Assembly: GCF_900215295.1 (NCBI RefSeq)
Contig: NZ_OCMF01000004.1
Span: 1 to 64,000, forward strand
DNA length: 64,000 nucleotides
Direction: 5' to 3'
DNA from: Salinimicrobium sediminis
Lineage (GTDB): Bacteria > Bacteroidota > Bacteroidia > Flavobacteriales > Flavobacteriaceae
Each line of letters starts with the position of its first letter. Position 1 is the first letter of the stretch. The notes below the pieces were generated by a model. It ran no database searches and had not been told where the DNA came from. It saw nothing but the letters and a program-made list of their open reading frames with translations. A program made the translations under genes and the position numbers. Shown piece after piece: positions 42,576-52,206 of the stretch.

Positions 42576-44027
42576 ATGGTTTCGAATTTATTGAAGAGTA
42601 TTAGGGAACGGCTGAATGTAAATTCTATGTCTATAGTAAGAGAAGAAACCGAGACTACTCAAAAAGGGCAAGAGCAGGAAACTGTTGTAGCTCCCGGTCC
42701 TGTTTTAAATGTGGTTGATGCAGTTGCCCTCATAGTAGGCATTGTAATTGGGGCAGGTATCTTTCGCACTCCTTCTCTGGTAGCCGGAAACGTGGAATCT
42801 GGCGGAATGATGCTTATAGTATGGCTCCTGGGAGGAGCGGTTTCTTTAATTGGAGCTTTATGTTATGCCGAACTCACCACTACCTTTCCCAATACGGGTG
42901 GAGACTATCACTTTCTCATGCGTGCCTTTGGAAAACGCACTGCTTTTCTGTTTGCCTGGGCGAGGATGAGTGTTATACAAACAGGGTCGGTAGCCTTACT
43001 GGCCTTCATCTTCGGCGATTATGCCATGCAGATCTATGACATTGGAGTACATTCCGCAGTGATCTATGCTGCCCTTCTTGTGATTGCACTTACAGCCATT
43101 AATATAGTAGGAATAAAGATGGGAGCAGGAGCACAAAAATTCTTTACCGCAGTTGAAGTGCTGGGAATCCTACTGATCATAGGAGTCGGTTTTTTCATAA
43201 TTCCCGAAGCTCCTGAGACTTCCTATACTTTCAATCCGGTAAATACCGGCGGAAATTCTCTCGGACTGGCATTGGTGTTTGTACTGCTCACCTTCGGAGG
43301 ATGGAATGAAGCTGCCTACATTTCCGCCGAGATAGGGAAAGGAAAAAAGAAGATGGCAGTGGCTCTCATAGCAAGTATTTTGTTGATCACATTGGTATAT
43401 TTTCTTGTAAATCTTGCATTTTTGAGAGGTCTGGGGCTTGAAGGTATGGCGGCATCCAACGCTGTTGCCGGAGATCTTTTGGGAGTTGCTTTTGGACAGA
43501 CAGGAATAGTTGTAATGTCTCTTCTTGTAGCTATTGCTGCAATGACTTCTGCAAATGCCACTATTTTTACGGGTGCGCGTTCTAATTACGCTCTCGGGAG
43601 AGATTTTCCCTCCTTTTCCTTGATGGGAAAATGGAAAAGCCGCGTGGAAGGTCCGGTTAATGCTTTCCTGGTTCAGGGAGCAATTGCTTTGGTTCTGGTA
43701 AGTTTCGGATTTTTCTCCCGAAGCGGCTTTGAAACAATGATAGATTACACAGCTCCTGTCTTCTGGTTCTTCCTACTCCTCATTGGCATCTCTCTCTTTG
43801 TACTGCGTAAAAAAGAACCGCTCAAAAAACGTCCTTTTAAAGTACCCTTGTATCCTGTGCTTCCCCTAATATTTTGCGTAAGCAGCGCTTATCTCCTCTA
43901 CTCCAGCATCGCCTATACAGGTTGGGGTGCATTGGCAGGCATAGCTGTCCTGGGAGTAGGCACGTTCATCATGTTCCTCAACCCATCAATTGCTGAAAAA
44001 ACTAATCCAAATAAGAAGCAAGTGTAA
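42576..44027 (+). CDS. APC-superfamily amino-acid permease
   Basis: 483 residues, about 12 helices. The first helix carries VDAVALIVGIVIGAGIFRTP, the glycine-rich substrate site of APC transporters, and LTTTFPNTGGDYHFLMRAFG is the conserved helix 3 region; FGGWNEAAYISAEIG lies in helix 6. An unusually long cytosolic N-terminus of about 45 residues precedes helix 1; an in-frame ATG at 42627 (MSIVREETE) would shorten it. Substrate unassigned. The gene is followed after 15 bases by an exported methyltransferase gene, probably cotranscribed. Confidence 0.9.
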   Translation: MVSNLLKSIRERLNVNSMSIVREETETTQKGQEQETVVAPGPVLNVVDAVALIVGIVIGAGIFRTPSLVAGNVESGGMMLIVWLLGGAVSLIGALCYAELTTTFPNTGGDYHFLMRAFGKRTAFLFAWARMSVIQTGSVALLAFIFGDYAMQIYDIGVHSAVIYAALLVIALTAINIVGIKMGAGAQKFFTAVEVLGILLIIGVGFFIIPEAPETSYTFNPVNTGGNSLGLALVFVLLTFGGWNEAAYISAEIGKGKKKMAVALIASILLITLVYFLVNLAFLRGLGLEGMAASNAVAGDLLGVAFGQTGIVVMSLLVAIAAMTSANATIFTGARSNYALGRDFPSFSLMGKWKSRVEGPVNAFLVQGAIALVLVSFGFFSRSGFETMIDYTAPVFWFFLLLIGISLFVLRKKEPLKKRPFKVPLYPVLPLIFCVSSAYLLYSSIAYTGWGALAGIAVLGVGTFIMFLNPSIAEKTNPNKKQV

Positions 44028-44042
44028 TTAAAAACTCATATT

Positions 44043-44558
44043 ATGAAAAAACAGATAATAATATTCGCCTTCCTATTTCTTCCTATCCTGTCGCATGCCC
44101 AGGACGTGATTTATGTACCTACCAGTGATACTGTTGTTGATGCTATGCTCAAGCTGGCAAAAGTAAGCTCCAGTGATGTGGTATACGATCTCGGAAGCGG
44201 TGATGGCCGCATTGTCATTGCAGCCGCAAAGAAATATGGCGCCCGCGGAGTCGGAATTGATATCGATCCTGAAAGGATTTCTGAATCAAATGAAAATGCC
44301 ACCGAAGCCGGAGTTACCGATAAAGTTGAATTCATTGAAGCTGATCTTTTTGAATCTGATTTTAGTGAAGCCACTGTGGTGACCCTGTACCTGCTAAGCC
44401 GGCTGAACGAGAGGTTAAAACCCATCCTTATGGAACAACTCGAGCCGGGAACCCGGGTTGTTTCTCATGCTTTCGATATGGGAGACTGGGAGCCTGAGGA
44501 GACCCAAACCGTGGACGGTACAACTATTTATCTATGGACAATTCCTGAAAAGGAATAA
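44043..44558 (+). CDS. Exported class I methyltransferase-fold protein
   Basis: 171 residues. A clear signal peptide (MKKQIIIFAFLFLPILSHAQ) precedes a Rossmann methyltransferase fold: VVYDLGSGDGRIVIAA is the SAM-binding motif I, GVGIDIDPERI motif II and EADLFE a later loop. SAM is normally cytosolic, so a periplasmic SAM-dependent enzyme is puzzling; the domain may act as a binding protein or receive SAM in an unknown way. The short C-terminal part lacks a recognisable substrate domain. Follows the amino-acid permease by 15 bases. Confidence 0.85.
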   Translation: MKKQIIIFAFLFLPILSHAQDVIYVPTSDTVVDAMLKLAKVSSSDVVYDLGSGDGRIVIAAAKKYGARGVGIDIDPERISESNENATEAGVTDKVEFIEADLFESDFSEATVVTLYLLSRLNERLKPILMEQLEPGTRVVSHAFDMGDWEPEETQTVDGTTIYLWTIPEKE

Positions 44559-44596
44559 GGTTTATGGTCTAAATTTAACCGGCTTTTGATAAATGA

Positions 44597-44640
44597 TAAT
44601 TGTTAATTGATCATTGCTAATTGATCATTGCTAATTGTCA
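44597..44640. repeat. Heptamer array over the tolC-like stop codon
   Basis: ATTGTTA-ATTGATC-ATTGCTA-ATTGATC-ATTGCTA-ATTGTCA in strict 7-base phase; the last unit includes the stop codon (44631-44633) and last residues of the TolC-family gene on the minus strand. Confidence 0.8.
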
Positions 44641-45938
44641 ATAACAAGCTGGCCGGCAAATTCTTTCAGGGTTATTTCTGAAAGCTTAGCCTGAAATTTT
44701 GCATTACTGTGCCTTACTATTGCATTGATGTAATTAAGTTGAGCTGTCCTGAATTCAATGGTAGGAATTGTTCCAATCCTGAACTTCTCCATCGTAATAT
44801 CCAGGTTCTGCCGTGCAATGGCTTCATTTTCTCTCTCCAGCTCCATTAGGCTAAGGTTGGTGAGATAGGTTTGATAGGCAGTATGAAGTCGTGACTGTAG
44901 GGAAAGGGACTGTTCTTCTATTGCAATCTCGCTGTTTTCCAGCTGAAGCCGGGCCACCTGTTCACTTCTGTTTTGATTAAAGCCATCGAATATGTTCATT
45001 CTGGCAGTAAAACCGTAATTAAATCCTTCTGTTCTTCCAAATGTTGTAAACCCCACGGGCGACTCATTTTGAGAAAAAATGTAGCCGGTATTCGCGGCTA
45101 TAGTAGGATACCTGCCGGCTTTCACTTGCTTTAACTGCAGTTGGTTGATGTTCCTGTTGATGATCTGGGCCTGCAGGGAAGGATTCTGCTCCATCGCAAG
45201 CTGCTCCAGGTTTTGCAGCAACAATTGATCATCGACAGTGATCTCTTCCTGAACCGTGAAATCTGTTTCGGGATCTCTGGCTAACAGTTCATTTAGTTGA
45301 ATTTTTGTATTTCTGAATAATTCCTGTTGGCGTAAAATCGTAGTTCGATCGGTATTCAGGTCCACCTGCGCATTAAGAACCTCGAGCTTGGAGGACCTCC
45401 CAATCGTGAATCTGTTTTGTGCCAGCTCCACCCTTTGTTCAGAAATTACCATAGTACTGTCCAGAGCTGAAAGCTGCTGCCGTTGTTGCACCAGGTCGTA
45501 ATAGGTGATCAAAACATCACTCACCCGGGAAATTATAGTTTGCTGTAGTTCTGCCTCTCCTAATTTCTCCAATTCCCTGAGTTGATCATACCGAGCAAAC
45601 ATTCCAAAACCATCAAACAAGGTCCAGTCTGCTACAACTCCGTAGCTAAGATTATTATTCCGGGCATTATCGACTTCTATGACATCCCCCGAGGCCCTGG
45701 TTTGCCGGGTGGATTGAATGCTGTTATTGCTGTTGGCAGTAAGACCTACAGCAGGCAAGATTCCTGCATTTCCCCAGCTCACTCCTTCGCGATCTACTTC
45801 CAGTTCATTCCGGGCGATCCGGATAGAATAATTATTCTCCAGGGCTATACGAATGGCTTCTCCGGGTGTCAATACTTCCTGGGCAGAAAGAGGTATACTT
45901 ATAAAAAATATAATGAGGATCTTAACTATCTTATTCAT
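44631..45938 (-). CDS. TolC-family outer-membrane efflux protein
   Basis: 435 residues from the ATG at 45938 (MNKIVKILIIFFISIPLSAQ), which gives a signal peptide; a longer frame from 45998 is inside the RND gene and unlikely. Two OEP repeats of long helices and short strands: ALENNYSIRIARNELEVDRE opens the first and AMEQNPSLQAQIINRNINQL the second, ending in EIEEQS-type amphipathic helices. It forms the trimeric outer-membrane channel of the RND pump encoded just upstream; start and RND stop overlap by eight bases. Confidence 0.92.
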   Translation of the reverse strand: MNKIVKILIIFFISIPLSAQEVLTPGEAIRIALENNYSIRIARNELEVDREGVSWGNAGILPAVGLTANSNNSIQSTRQTRASGDVIEVDNARNNNLSYGVVADWTLFDGFGMFARYDQLRELEKLGEAELQQTIISRVSDVLITYYDLVQQRQQLSALDSTMVISEQRVELAQNRFTIGRSSKLEVLNAQVDLNTDRTTILRQQELFRNTKIQLNELLARDPETDFTVQEEITVDDQLLLQNLEQLAMEQNPSLQAQIINRNINQLQLKQVKAGRYPTIAANTGYIFSQNESPVGFTTFGRTEGFNYGFTARMNIFDGFNQNRSEQVARLQLENSEIAIEEQSLSLQSRLHTAYQTYLTNLSLMELERENEAIARQNLDITMEKFRIGTIPTIEFRTAQLNYINAIVRHSNAKFQAKLSEITLKEFAGQLVIDN

Positions 45939-48900
45939 GTAAAAGGGCTTCCGGTTTAGGGCGGGTTTCAGATTTTTCAATTTGCTCGATTTCATCAAAC
46001 TCGGGACGATGTTTTCTTTCCTTTGACCACATATAATACACAGCCGGAATAATGAAAAGGGTAAGGATAAGAGAGAACATGGTTCCTCCTATAATCACTA
46101 CTCCCATTCCAATCCTGCTGGTTGACGCTGCACCAAAAGCTACCGCAATAGGCAATGCCCCTAAAGCAATGGTCAAACTGGTCATAAGGATAGGACGTAA
46201 ACGTGATTCTGAAGCTCGTAAAATTGCTTCCAGCTTAGGCACCCCCTGCTCCCGCAATTGATTGGCAAATTCCACTATTAAAATTCCATTTTTGGTCACC
46301 AGGCCAATCAGCATCACCGTTCCTATCTGGCTAAAGATATTCCAGGTCTGCCCGAAAAGCCATAAACTAAACAAAGCTCCGGCCACTGCCATGGGTACAG
46401 TTAGAATGATGATCAAAGGATCGATAAAGCTTTCGAACTGTGCCGCCAGTAACAGGAAGATAAGCAATAAGGCAAGTAAAAAGGCGAACATGGTGTTGGA
46501 GCTACTCTCGACAAAATCCCGGGATTCTCCCCCAAGATCTGTAGTAAAGGTCTCATCAAGTACTTTTTCTCTTATGCGTTCCATGGCATCGATCCCATCA
46601 CCCATACTCATTCCGGGCGCCAGACTCGCAGAAACAGTGGCACTCATATAACGATTGTTGTGATATAATGCTGGCGGACTACTTTGCTCCTCGGTCGTCA
46701 CTAAATTGTCCAGTTGGATAAGCTGTCCGTCCCGGTTTCTCACGAACATGGAGGTAAGATCCATAGGGGCATCACGATCCTTCTCATCAAACTGTCCAAG
46801 CACCTGGTACTGTTTTCCATTCATCATGAAATATCCAAACCGCTGACCACTCAGGGCCAGTTGCAGTGTCTGCGCCACATCCAGTACAGAGACTCCAAGA
46901 GTCTGGGCCTTTTCCCGGTCGATGGTGACATAAATTTCAGGTTTGTTGAACTTCAGGTTAAGATCTGAATTCGAGAATGTGGGATCGTTCTCCACTTCTT
47001 CCATAAACTGTGGGATCTTGGCCTCCAGCTGCTCAAAATTCTGCGCCTGAATAATGTATTGTATTGGCATTCCACCCCTGCGGTTTACAGCAATGGTAGG
47101 ACTCTGGCTTACATTAGTACGTGCTCCGGGAAATTGTTTGGTCCAACTGGTAAGATCGGCAGCGATCTCATCCTGCGAACGTTCCCTTTCTGAAGGGTCT
47201 ACCAGGGCAACTCTACCAAACCCACTGTTTACAGAACCCGAGCCCCAGCCCGGTGAGGTTACAATAAGACTTACCTTTTTCTCGGGAATGGAATCATTGA
47301 TAAGCTGCGTGAGCTCATTCATAAAACGGTCCATGTACTCATAGGAAGCCCCTTCGGGCGCGGATGCACTAATACTAATAAAACTACGATCCTCATAAGG
47401 TGCTGTTTCCTTCTGAAGCAGGCTGTAAAAAACAACCGAAGCAATTAAACATACCCCCAGAATTGGAAAGCTCAACCATTTTTTATTCATGAATTCCCTA
47501 AGCGATTCGGAATAGCTGCGGTTCATTTTTACAAAATACTTCTCTGTAAAATTGTAAAACTTCGAATTGTTCTGCTTCCCCGGTTTCATGAGGTAGGCGT
47601 TCAACATTGGCGTGAGCGTTAAAGCCACAAAAGCAGAGATCAATACTGCCGCTGCAAGTACAACACCAAATTCCCTGAACAATCTTCCCACAAATCCTTC
47701 AAGGAAGATCACCGGAAGGAAAACTGCTGCCAGCGTGACCGAGATAGAGATGACTGCAAAGAAGATCTCATTGGAACCTTTTATAGCTGCCTGGATAGGG
47801 CTCATCCCCTCCTCTACTTTCTTATAGATATTTTCGGTGACCACAATTCCGTCATCCACCACGAGTCCCGTAGCCAGCACTATGGCAAGCAAGGTCAACA
47901 CATTAATAGAATACCCAAACATCCACATGATAAAGAAGGTGGCAATAAGGGAAACCGGAATATCAATTAGAGGTCGCAGCGCAATAGACCAGTTCCTGAA
48001 GAACAGGTAGATCACCAGGATAACGAGGATAATAGCAATAGCAAGGGTTTCCACCACCTCGGTCACAGATTTTTTTACAAAAGTCGTATTATCAAAGGCG
48101 ATATTCAGATTGAAATCCTGTGGAAGGTCTTTCTGAAGCATTTCATACTGCTCATAAAAGGAATCAGCAATGTCAAGATAATTGGTTCCCGGCTGCGGAA
48201 TGATTACCATGGAAACCATTTCCTGCCCGGAATCGCTGAGCTTCGTTTCAAGATTTTCAGCTTCCAGGGCAGCAGAACCAACATCCTTGAATCTTATAAG
48301 ATTATCACCATCGGCCCGAATGATGATGTTATTGAATTCCTCTTCAGTAGAAAGATTTCCAAGCGTCTTAACGGCCAGTTCTGTATTGGAACCGGTAAGC
48401 TTTCCGGTTGGCAACTCCACATTTTGAGCGCTTAAAGCCGCACGAACATCGGCTACTGTTGCTCCGTAGGAGGCGAGTTTAACCGGATCGATCCAGAGCC
48501 TCATCGCATACCGACGTTGCCCCCAGATCTGCACACTACTCACTCCCGGTATGGTTTGCAGTCGTGGTGCTATTACATTTTCGGCATAGTCACTTAGTTC
48601 CAGCACGTTCTTTTCCTTACTTTGAACGGTCATGGCAATAATGGGCTGGGAATCTGCATCGGCTTTAGAAACCACAGGGGGAGCATCGATATCCTGCGGC
48701 AGCCTTCGCACCGCCCGGGAAACTTTATCCCGCACGTCATTGGCAGCTGCCTCCAGATCCTTGTCCAGATTAAATTCGATGTTAATATTACTTGAACCCT
48801 GGCTGCTGGTGGAACTGATATTTCTAATACCGTCTATGGAGTTGATCTCCTTCTCCAGGGGTTCTGTTATCTGACTTTCAATAATATCGGGATTCGCACC

Positions 48901-49056
48901 TGTATAATTGGTACGTACAGAAATTATTGCGGGATCAATAGAGGGAAATTCCCGTACTCCGAGGTAGGTAAAACCAATGATCCCAAAAAGTACGATCGCA
49001 ATGTTCATTACGATCGTGAGCACAGGCCGTTTTATACTTAAAGAGGAAAGACTCAT
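45931..49056 (-). CDS. RND efflux pump inner-membrane permease (AcrB/MexB-like)
   Basis: 1041 residues, the normal size of the HAE1 family. Twelve helices with two large periplasmic loops; the proton-relay segment GLVVDDGIVVTENI in helix 4 carries the DD pair, and the N-terminus LSSLSIKRPVLTIVMNIAIV is typical. QPIIAMTVQSK and the SGQRFGYFMMNGKQYQVLGQ region belong to the porter domains. Exports diverse hydrophobic compounds using the proton gradient. Overlaps the adaptor gene (upstream) by four bases and tolC (downstream) by eight. Confidence 0.95.
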   Translation of the reverse strand: MSLSSLSIKRPVLTIVMNIAIVLFGIIGFTYLGVREFPSIDPAIISVRTNYTGANPDIIESQITEPLEKEINSIDGIRNISSTSSQGSSNINIEFNLDKDLEAAANDVRDKVSRAVRRLPQDIDAPPVVSKADADSQPIIAMTVQSKEKNVLELSDYAENVIAPRLQTIPGVSSVQIWGQRRYAMRLWIDPVKLASYGATVADVRAALSAQNVELPTGKLTGSNTELAVKTLGNLSTEEEFNNIIIRADGDNLIRFKDVGSAALEAENLETKLSDSGQEMVSMVIIPQPGTNYLDIADSFYEQYEMLQKDLPQDFNLNIAFDNTTFVKKSVTEVVETLAIAIILVILVIYLFFRNWSIALRPLIDIPVSLIATFFIMWMFGYSINVLTLLAIVLATGLVVDDGIVVTENIYKKVEEGMSPIQAAIKGSNEIFFAVISISVTLAAVFLPVIFLEGFVGRLFREFGVVLAAAVLISAFVALTLTPMLNAYLMKPGKQNNSKFYNFTEKYFVKMNRSYSESLREFMNKKWLSFPILGVCLIASVVFYSLLQKETAPYEDRSFISISASAPEGASYEYMDRFMNELTQLINDSIPEKKVSLIVTSPGWGSGSVNSGFGRVALVDPSERERSQDEIAADLTSWTKQFPGARTNVSQSPTIAVNRRGGMPIQYIIQAQNFEQLEAKIPQFMEEVENDPTFSNSDLNLKFNKPEIYVTIDREKAQTLGVSVLDVAQTLQLALSGQRFGYFMMNGKQYQVLGQFDEKDRDAPMDLTSMFVRNRDGQLIQLDNLVTTEEQSSPPALYHNNRYMSATVSASLAPGMSMGDGIDAMERIREKVLDETFTTDLGGESRDFVESSSNTMFAFLLALLLIFLLLAAQFESFIDPLIIILTVPMAVAGALFSLWLFGQTWNIFSQIGTVMLIGLVTKNGILIVEFANQLREQGVPKLEAILRASESRLRPILMTSLTIALGALPIAVAFGAASTSRIGMGVVIIGGTMFSLILTLFIIPAVYYMWSKERKHRPEFDEIEQIEKSETRPKPEALLHE

Positions 49057-50132
49057 CGGGAAGCAGTATTAGCAACAGGTTGACTAAGTTTGACATTTAC
49101 GGGAGCTCCGTCTTTAAGGATCATTACTCCGGAAGTTAAAATTGTATCACCGGGCTTAAGGCCTGAAGTCACTCTTACCGAATTTGCAGTACGGGCACCG
49201 GTTTGCACCTCTACTTCTTTAGCTACACCGTTGCGTTTAACAAAGATCTTTTTCCCATTCTGGATGGGGATCAAAGCTTCGGTGGGCACCATGATCGCAT
49301 CATTGACCGCTGCCAGTGGCAGGCTCACATTTGCAAAGGTGCCGGGAATTAATTTTTCCTCCTCATTTTTTGTCATTGCCCGCATCTTCAGGGTACGGGT
49401 TGCCACGTCAACACCCGGTTCAATCGCATAGACTGTCGCACTATATTTTTCTGAAGAACCCGATGTGGTAAAAGTCAATTCTGTACCCATTCCTACTTGC
49501 GAGGAATATTTTTCGGGAATGGAAAAGGTGAGTTTCAATTCATCTAGATTGACCAACTTTGCGACTGAAGTTGACGGAGTAACATAAGTTCCTTCTGATA
49601 TATAACGTAAACCGATAGTGCCCGAAAAAGGAGCTCTCACTGTGGCTTTTGCGAGCTGGGCTTCGATCAACCGGGATTCAGCTTTAGCCGATTGCAGAGC
49701 GGCCTTCGACATATCATATTCCTCCTGACTTATCGCCTCTTTCTCCAGCAGGAGCTGAGCTCTACGCTCATTTTCCGCAGCCAGTTTTTCGGCTGTTTTA
49801 ACTTTTGCCAGCTGTGCCTTAAGTTCCAGATCATTTACTCTAAAAAGCACCTGTCCTCTGGAAACTTTGCTGCCTTCCTTAAAATTGATCTGTTCCACCA
49901 CGCCTGAAATTTCGCTGCGGAGCTCCACCTGTTCATTGGCTTCCAGAGATCCCGAAAGTGACAAATTCTCAGCAAATTTTTGAGGCTCCAGTACCATTCC
50001 TGTTACAGTGGCACCACCCTGGGCTTTCGGGCCATTAGCAATTTTGAATTCGTTATTGGCGTTGATCCTATAAACTATCAGGGCGCCAAGTCCAAGGAGT
50101 AAAAGAAGGTAAAAAATGTGTTTGGTCTTCAT
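49053..50132 (-). CDS. RND periplasmic adaptor (membrane-fusion) protein
   Basis: 359 residues: N-terminal membrane anchor (HIFYLLLLLGLGALIVYRI), a lipoyl half (LSLSGSLEANEQVELRSEIS), a coiled-coil hairpin (KTAEKLAAENERRAQLLLEK to the SRLIEAQLAKATVRAPFSG return), a beta-barrel domain and a membrane-proximal domain. It bridges RND pump and outer-membrane channel. First gene of the adaptor-pump-channel operon, whose promoter should lie in the AT-rich region after 50132. Confidence 0.94.
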   Translation of the reverse strand: MKTKHIFYLLLLLGLGALIVYRINANNEFKIANGPKAQGGATVTGMVLEPQKFAENLSLSGSLEANEQVELRSEISGVVEQINFKEGSKVSRGQVLFRVNDLELKAQLAKVKTAEKLAAENERRAQLLLEKEAISQEEYDMSKAALQSAKAESRLIEAQLAKATVRAPFSGTIGLRYISEGTYVTPSTSVAKLVNLDELKLTFSIPEKYSSQVGMGTELTFTTSGSSEKYSATVYAIEPGVDVATRTLKMRAMTKNEEEKLIPGTFANVSLPLAAVNDAIMVPTEALIPIQNGKKIFVKRNGVAKEVEVQTGARTANSVRVTSGLKPGDTILTSGVMILKDGAPVNVKLSQPVANTASR

Positions 50133-50446
50133 TAATCAAGAAGTAAAGTGATGACTTGCTGCGGGTTGAATATAAATTATTCAAATGTAACTCTTATAAG
50201 ACTTCAATTACCTCCGGAAGTTTAATACTACAGAAGGATATTTTTAATACTGCTCAAAAATTGAATTTTAAAAGGTGCCATCATGTTCAATCGAGGCACT
50301 TGATCAAATATTATAAGTTATAACTGCACAAATTTATATCAAAGAAAGAATAATTAAATAATTTGTTTAAATAAAAAGTTAATTATTTAAACAATTAAAT
50401 ATAAGTTGTTTACTTTTAAACCATTATAAACTTAATTCTTGTTCTT
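50133..50446. other. AT-rich divergent promoter region
   Basis: 314 bases between the RND operon and the fasciclin gene. The part 50335-50415 is almost pure A/T with repeated TTTAAA and AATTAAAT words (for example ATTTGTTTAAAT and TTATTTAAACAATT), which can form overlapping hairpins. No full TTTG-N19-TAnnTTTG promoter or regulator site can be fixed. Confidence 0.4.
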
Positions 50447-51073
50447 ATGAAAACAACAAAATTATTTTCTCTACCCGGGTTGTCGCTTCGTTTACTTGTT
50501 CTGGCAGCTTTTTCATTACTCATTTCTTCCTGTTCCGGAGAAGATTTGAATATCCCGGCAGAATCTACTGTCGCTAATCTGGAATCTTCTGCTGTAGCAG
50601 CTGCTAAAAAAGGTGCTCCTGCACCCGGGGAGAAATCTATTGCCACAATTGCCGGGGAGAGCGGGTTTAATGAATTGCTTAAAGCCCTCACCTATGTGGA
50701 TGATGAATTACAGACCCAACTGGTTGCCCTGTTTAGCACCGGAACAGATCAGTACACCGTGTTTGCTCCTACCGATGCCGCATTTGCTGCTCTGTATGAT
50801 GCCACAGGGGTTGGTGGAATAGATGGTTTACCTGCGGAATTAGTTCGTGATGTGCTGCTCTACCACGTAGTCGAAGGACGTCGCGCAGCCAACAGTGTTG
50901 TACCTCCCATGAAAGAAAGAAATATCGAAACCCTTTTAGGAGTAAATTTTACGGTTGATCCTGAAGCCACTATTCATGCAGTGGGAAACACAGCTTCAAT
51001 AGAAACTGCTAACATTTCTGCTTCAAACGGGATCATACATATTATCGATGCAGTGCTTTTACCTATTGAATAA
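50447..51073 (+). CDS. Fasciclin (FAS1) domain lipoprotein
   Basis: 208 residues. Lipobox LLISSC, Cys29. One FAS1 domain from about residue 60: IATIAGESGFNELLKALTYV, then the H1 box YTVFAPTDAAFAAL and the H2-like box NGIIHIIDAVLLP with conserved H in LYHVVEG. FAS1 proteins mediate adhesion or act as surface binding modules. Monocistronic with a strong terminator. Confidence 0.93.
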   Translation: MKTTKLFSLPGLSLRLLVLAAFSLLISSCSGEDLNIPAESTVANLESSAVAAAKKGAPAPGEKSIATIAGESGFNELLKALTYVDDELQTQLVALFSTGTDQYTVFAPTDAAFAALYDATGVGGIDGLPAELVRDVLLYHVVEGRRAANSVVPPMKERNIETLLGVNFTVDPEATIHAVGNTASIETANISASNGIIHIIDAVLLPIE

Positions 51074-51097
51074 GCCACTTTAGGTCTCTTTGTTTTC

Positions 51098-51126
51098 AAG
51101 CCATCCATTTTAGGATGGCTTTTTTC
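51098..51126 (+). terminator. Intrinsic terminator of the fasciclin gene
   Basis: Perfect 9-bp stem AAGCCATCC (51098-51106) with GGATGGCTT (51113-51121), six-base loop, then TTTT. Confidence 0.93.
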
Positions 51127-51199
51127 GTACTCGCTTTTACCAGACCACACTTAGAAAGCCTTTCAAAAAGGCTAAATAACTGTTTCTCTTCAGGATAAC

Positions 51200-51628
51200 T
51201 TATGATTCCTTCGGTTTTTCATAGTTCACCATCCAGTTTACTCCGTATTTATCGCTAAGGCTTCCATACAGTGCTCCCCAAAAAGTATCCTGTAATTCCA
51301 TTTCCACTTTCCCGCCCTTAGAGAGTCCTTCAAATATTTTTCTGGCTTCGGCTTCAGAATCGGGATGGACAGAGATATAGATATTGCTTCCCGGTTCAAC
51401 TTTTTGACCAAAAGACTTCAGGGCATCTGTAGCCATTAAAGTATTTTCACCTATGGGCAATGAGACATGCATGATCTTTTCACCATCTTCTGCCGAAATT
51501 TTCCCTGCTTCAGGAGTATCTTTAAACCGTTGCAAAAATGAGAATTCCCCACCAAATACAGATCTGTAAAAATTGAAGGCTTCTTCAGTCTTTCCGTTGA
51601 AGTTAAGATATGGATTAAGTTTAGCCAT
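51200..51628 (-). CDS. VOC (PhnB-like) protein
   Basis: 142 residues from the ATG at 51628 (MAKLNPYLNFNGKTEEAFNF); a longer frame to 51700 would overlap the SRPBCC gene end and adds no domain. One PhnB-type VOC domain: FYRSVFGGEFSFLQRF, the middle strand LPIGENTLMATDAL, and the ending TFWGALYGSLSDKYGVNWMV. Single-module cousin of the tandem VOC gene at 6718. Second gene of a small operon behind an SRPBCC gene. Confidence 0.85.
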   Translation of the reverse strand: MAKLNPYLNFNGKTEEAFNFYRSVFGGEFSFLQRFKDTPEAGKISAEDGEKIMHVSLPIGENTLMATDALKSFGQKVEPGSNIYISVHPDSEAEARKIFEGLSKGGKVEMELQDTFWGALYGSLSDKYGVNWMVNYEKPKES

Positions 51629-51644
51629 TTTAAAGGGTTTTAGC

Positions 51645-52064
51645 TTAAATATTTCTTTCGGCATAATTTCTGAAATTCTCAAGGATCGCCTGCCATCCAT
51701 CCCTTTGCATTTCTATTGAGTTTTCTACTTCGGGATCAAAAGTCTCTTCAATATAGGTTGCATTATCAATAGGTTTAAATACAACTTCTGCAACCCGGCC
51801 ATCGGCCAGTTTATATTTGATGTATTTATTAGGCGTCACCTCTTCATATCTGCCTTCAAAATCAAATCCGGCACTCCCGTCTTTTGCTTCCATCCGATAA
51901 TTAAACTTTCCACCGGCATGCAGTTCATTTTCAGCTTTTGGCGAATGCCATTCAGGGGAAGCAAAATTCCATTTGGTGATATGTTCCGGAGTGGTCCAGA
52001 GGGTCCACACTTTTTCTACAGGTAGTGGCACCAGGGTTTCTACTGTGATTTTTTTCGTTTTCAT
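51645..52064 (-). CDS. SRPBCC (AHSA1-like) domain protein
   Basis: 139 residues from the ATG at 52064 (MKTKKITVETLVPLPVEKVW); an ATG four codons earlier at 52076 is equally possible. One SRPBCC domain: VEKVWTLWTTPEHITKWNFA, a glycine-rich strand GGKFNYRMEAKDGSAGFDFE, and the C-terminal helix QRDGWQAILENFRNYAE. Paired with a VOC gene 16 bases on, the same combination as at 6241-7638. Ligand unknown. Confidence 0.88.
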   Translation of the reverse strand: MKTKKITVETLVPLPVEKVWTLWTTPEHITKWNFASPEWHSPKAENELHAGGKFNYRMEAKDGSAGFDFEGRYEEVTPNKYIKYKLADGRVAEVVFKPIDNATYIEETFDPEVENSIEMQRDGWQAILENFRNYAERNI

Positions 52065-52206
52065 GAGCTTCAGCAATTGGTTCCTAACCTGAACAATTCC
52101 AAAGACTTTTGCAGCACCTCCCGAAAAGTCAGGTTATTAAAATTACGAATTAATTAGATCTTAAACAGCAAATTAGAACCGGATTTCCCACTTAAAACGG
52201 AATAAA

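Noticed and set aside
45939..45998. Extended N-terminus of the TolC-family protein
   Set aside because: It is inside the RND coding sequence and hides the signal peptide that begins at 45938.
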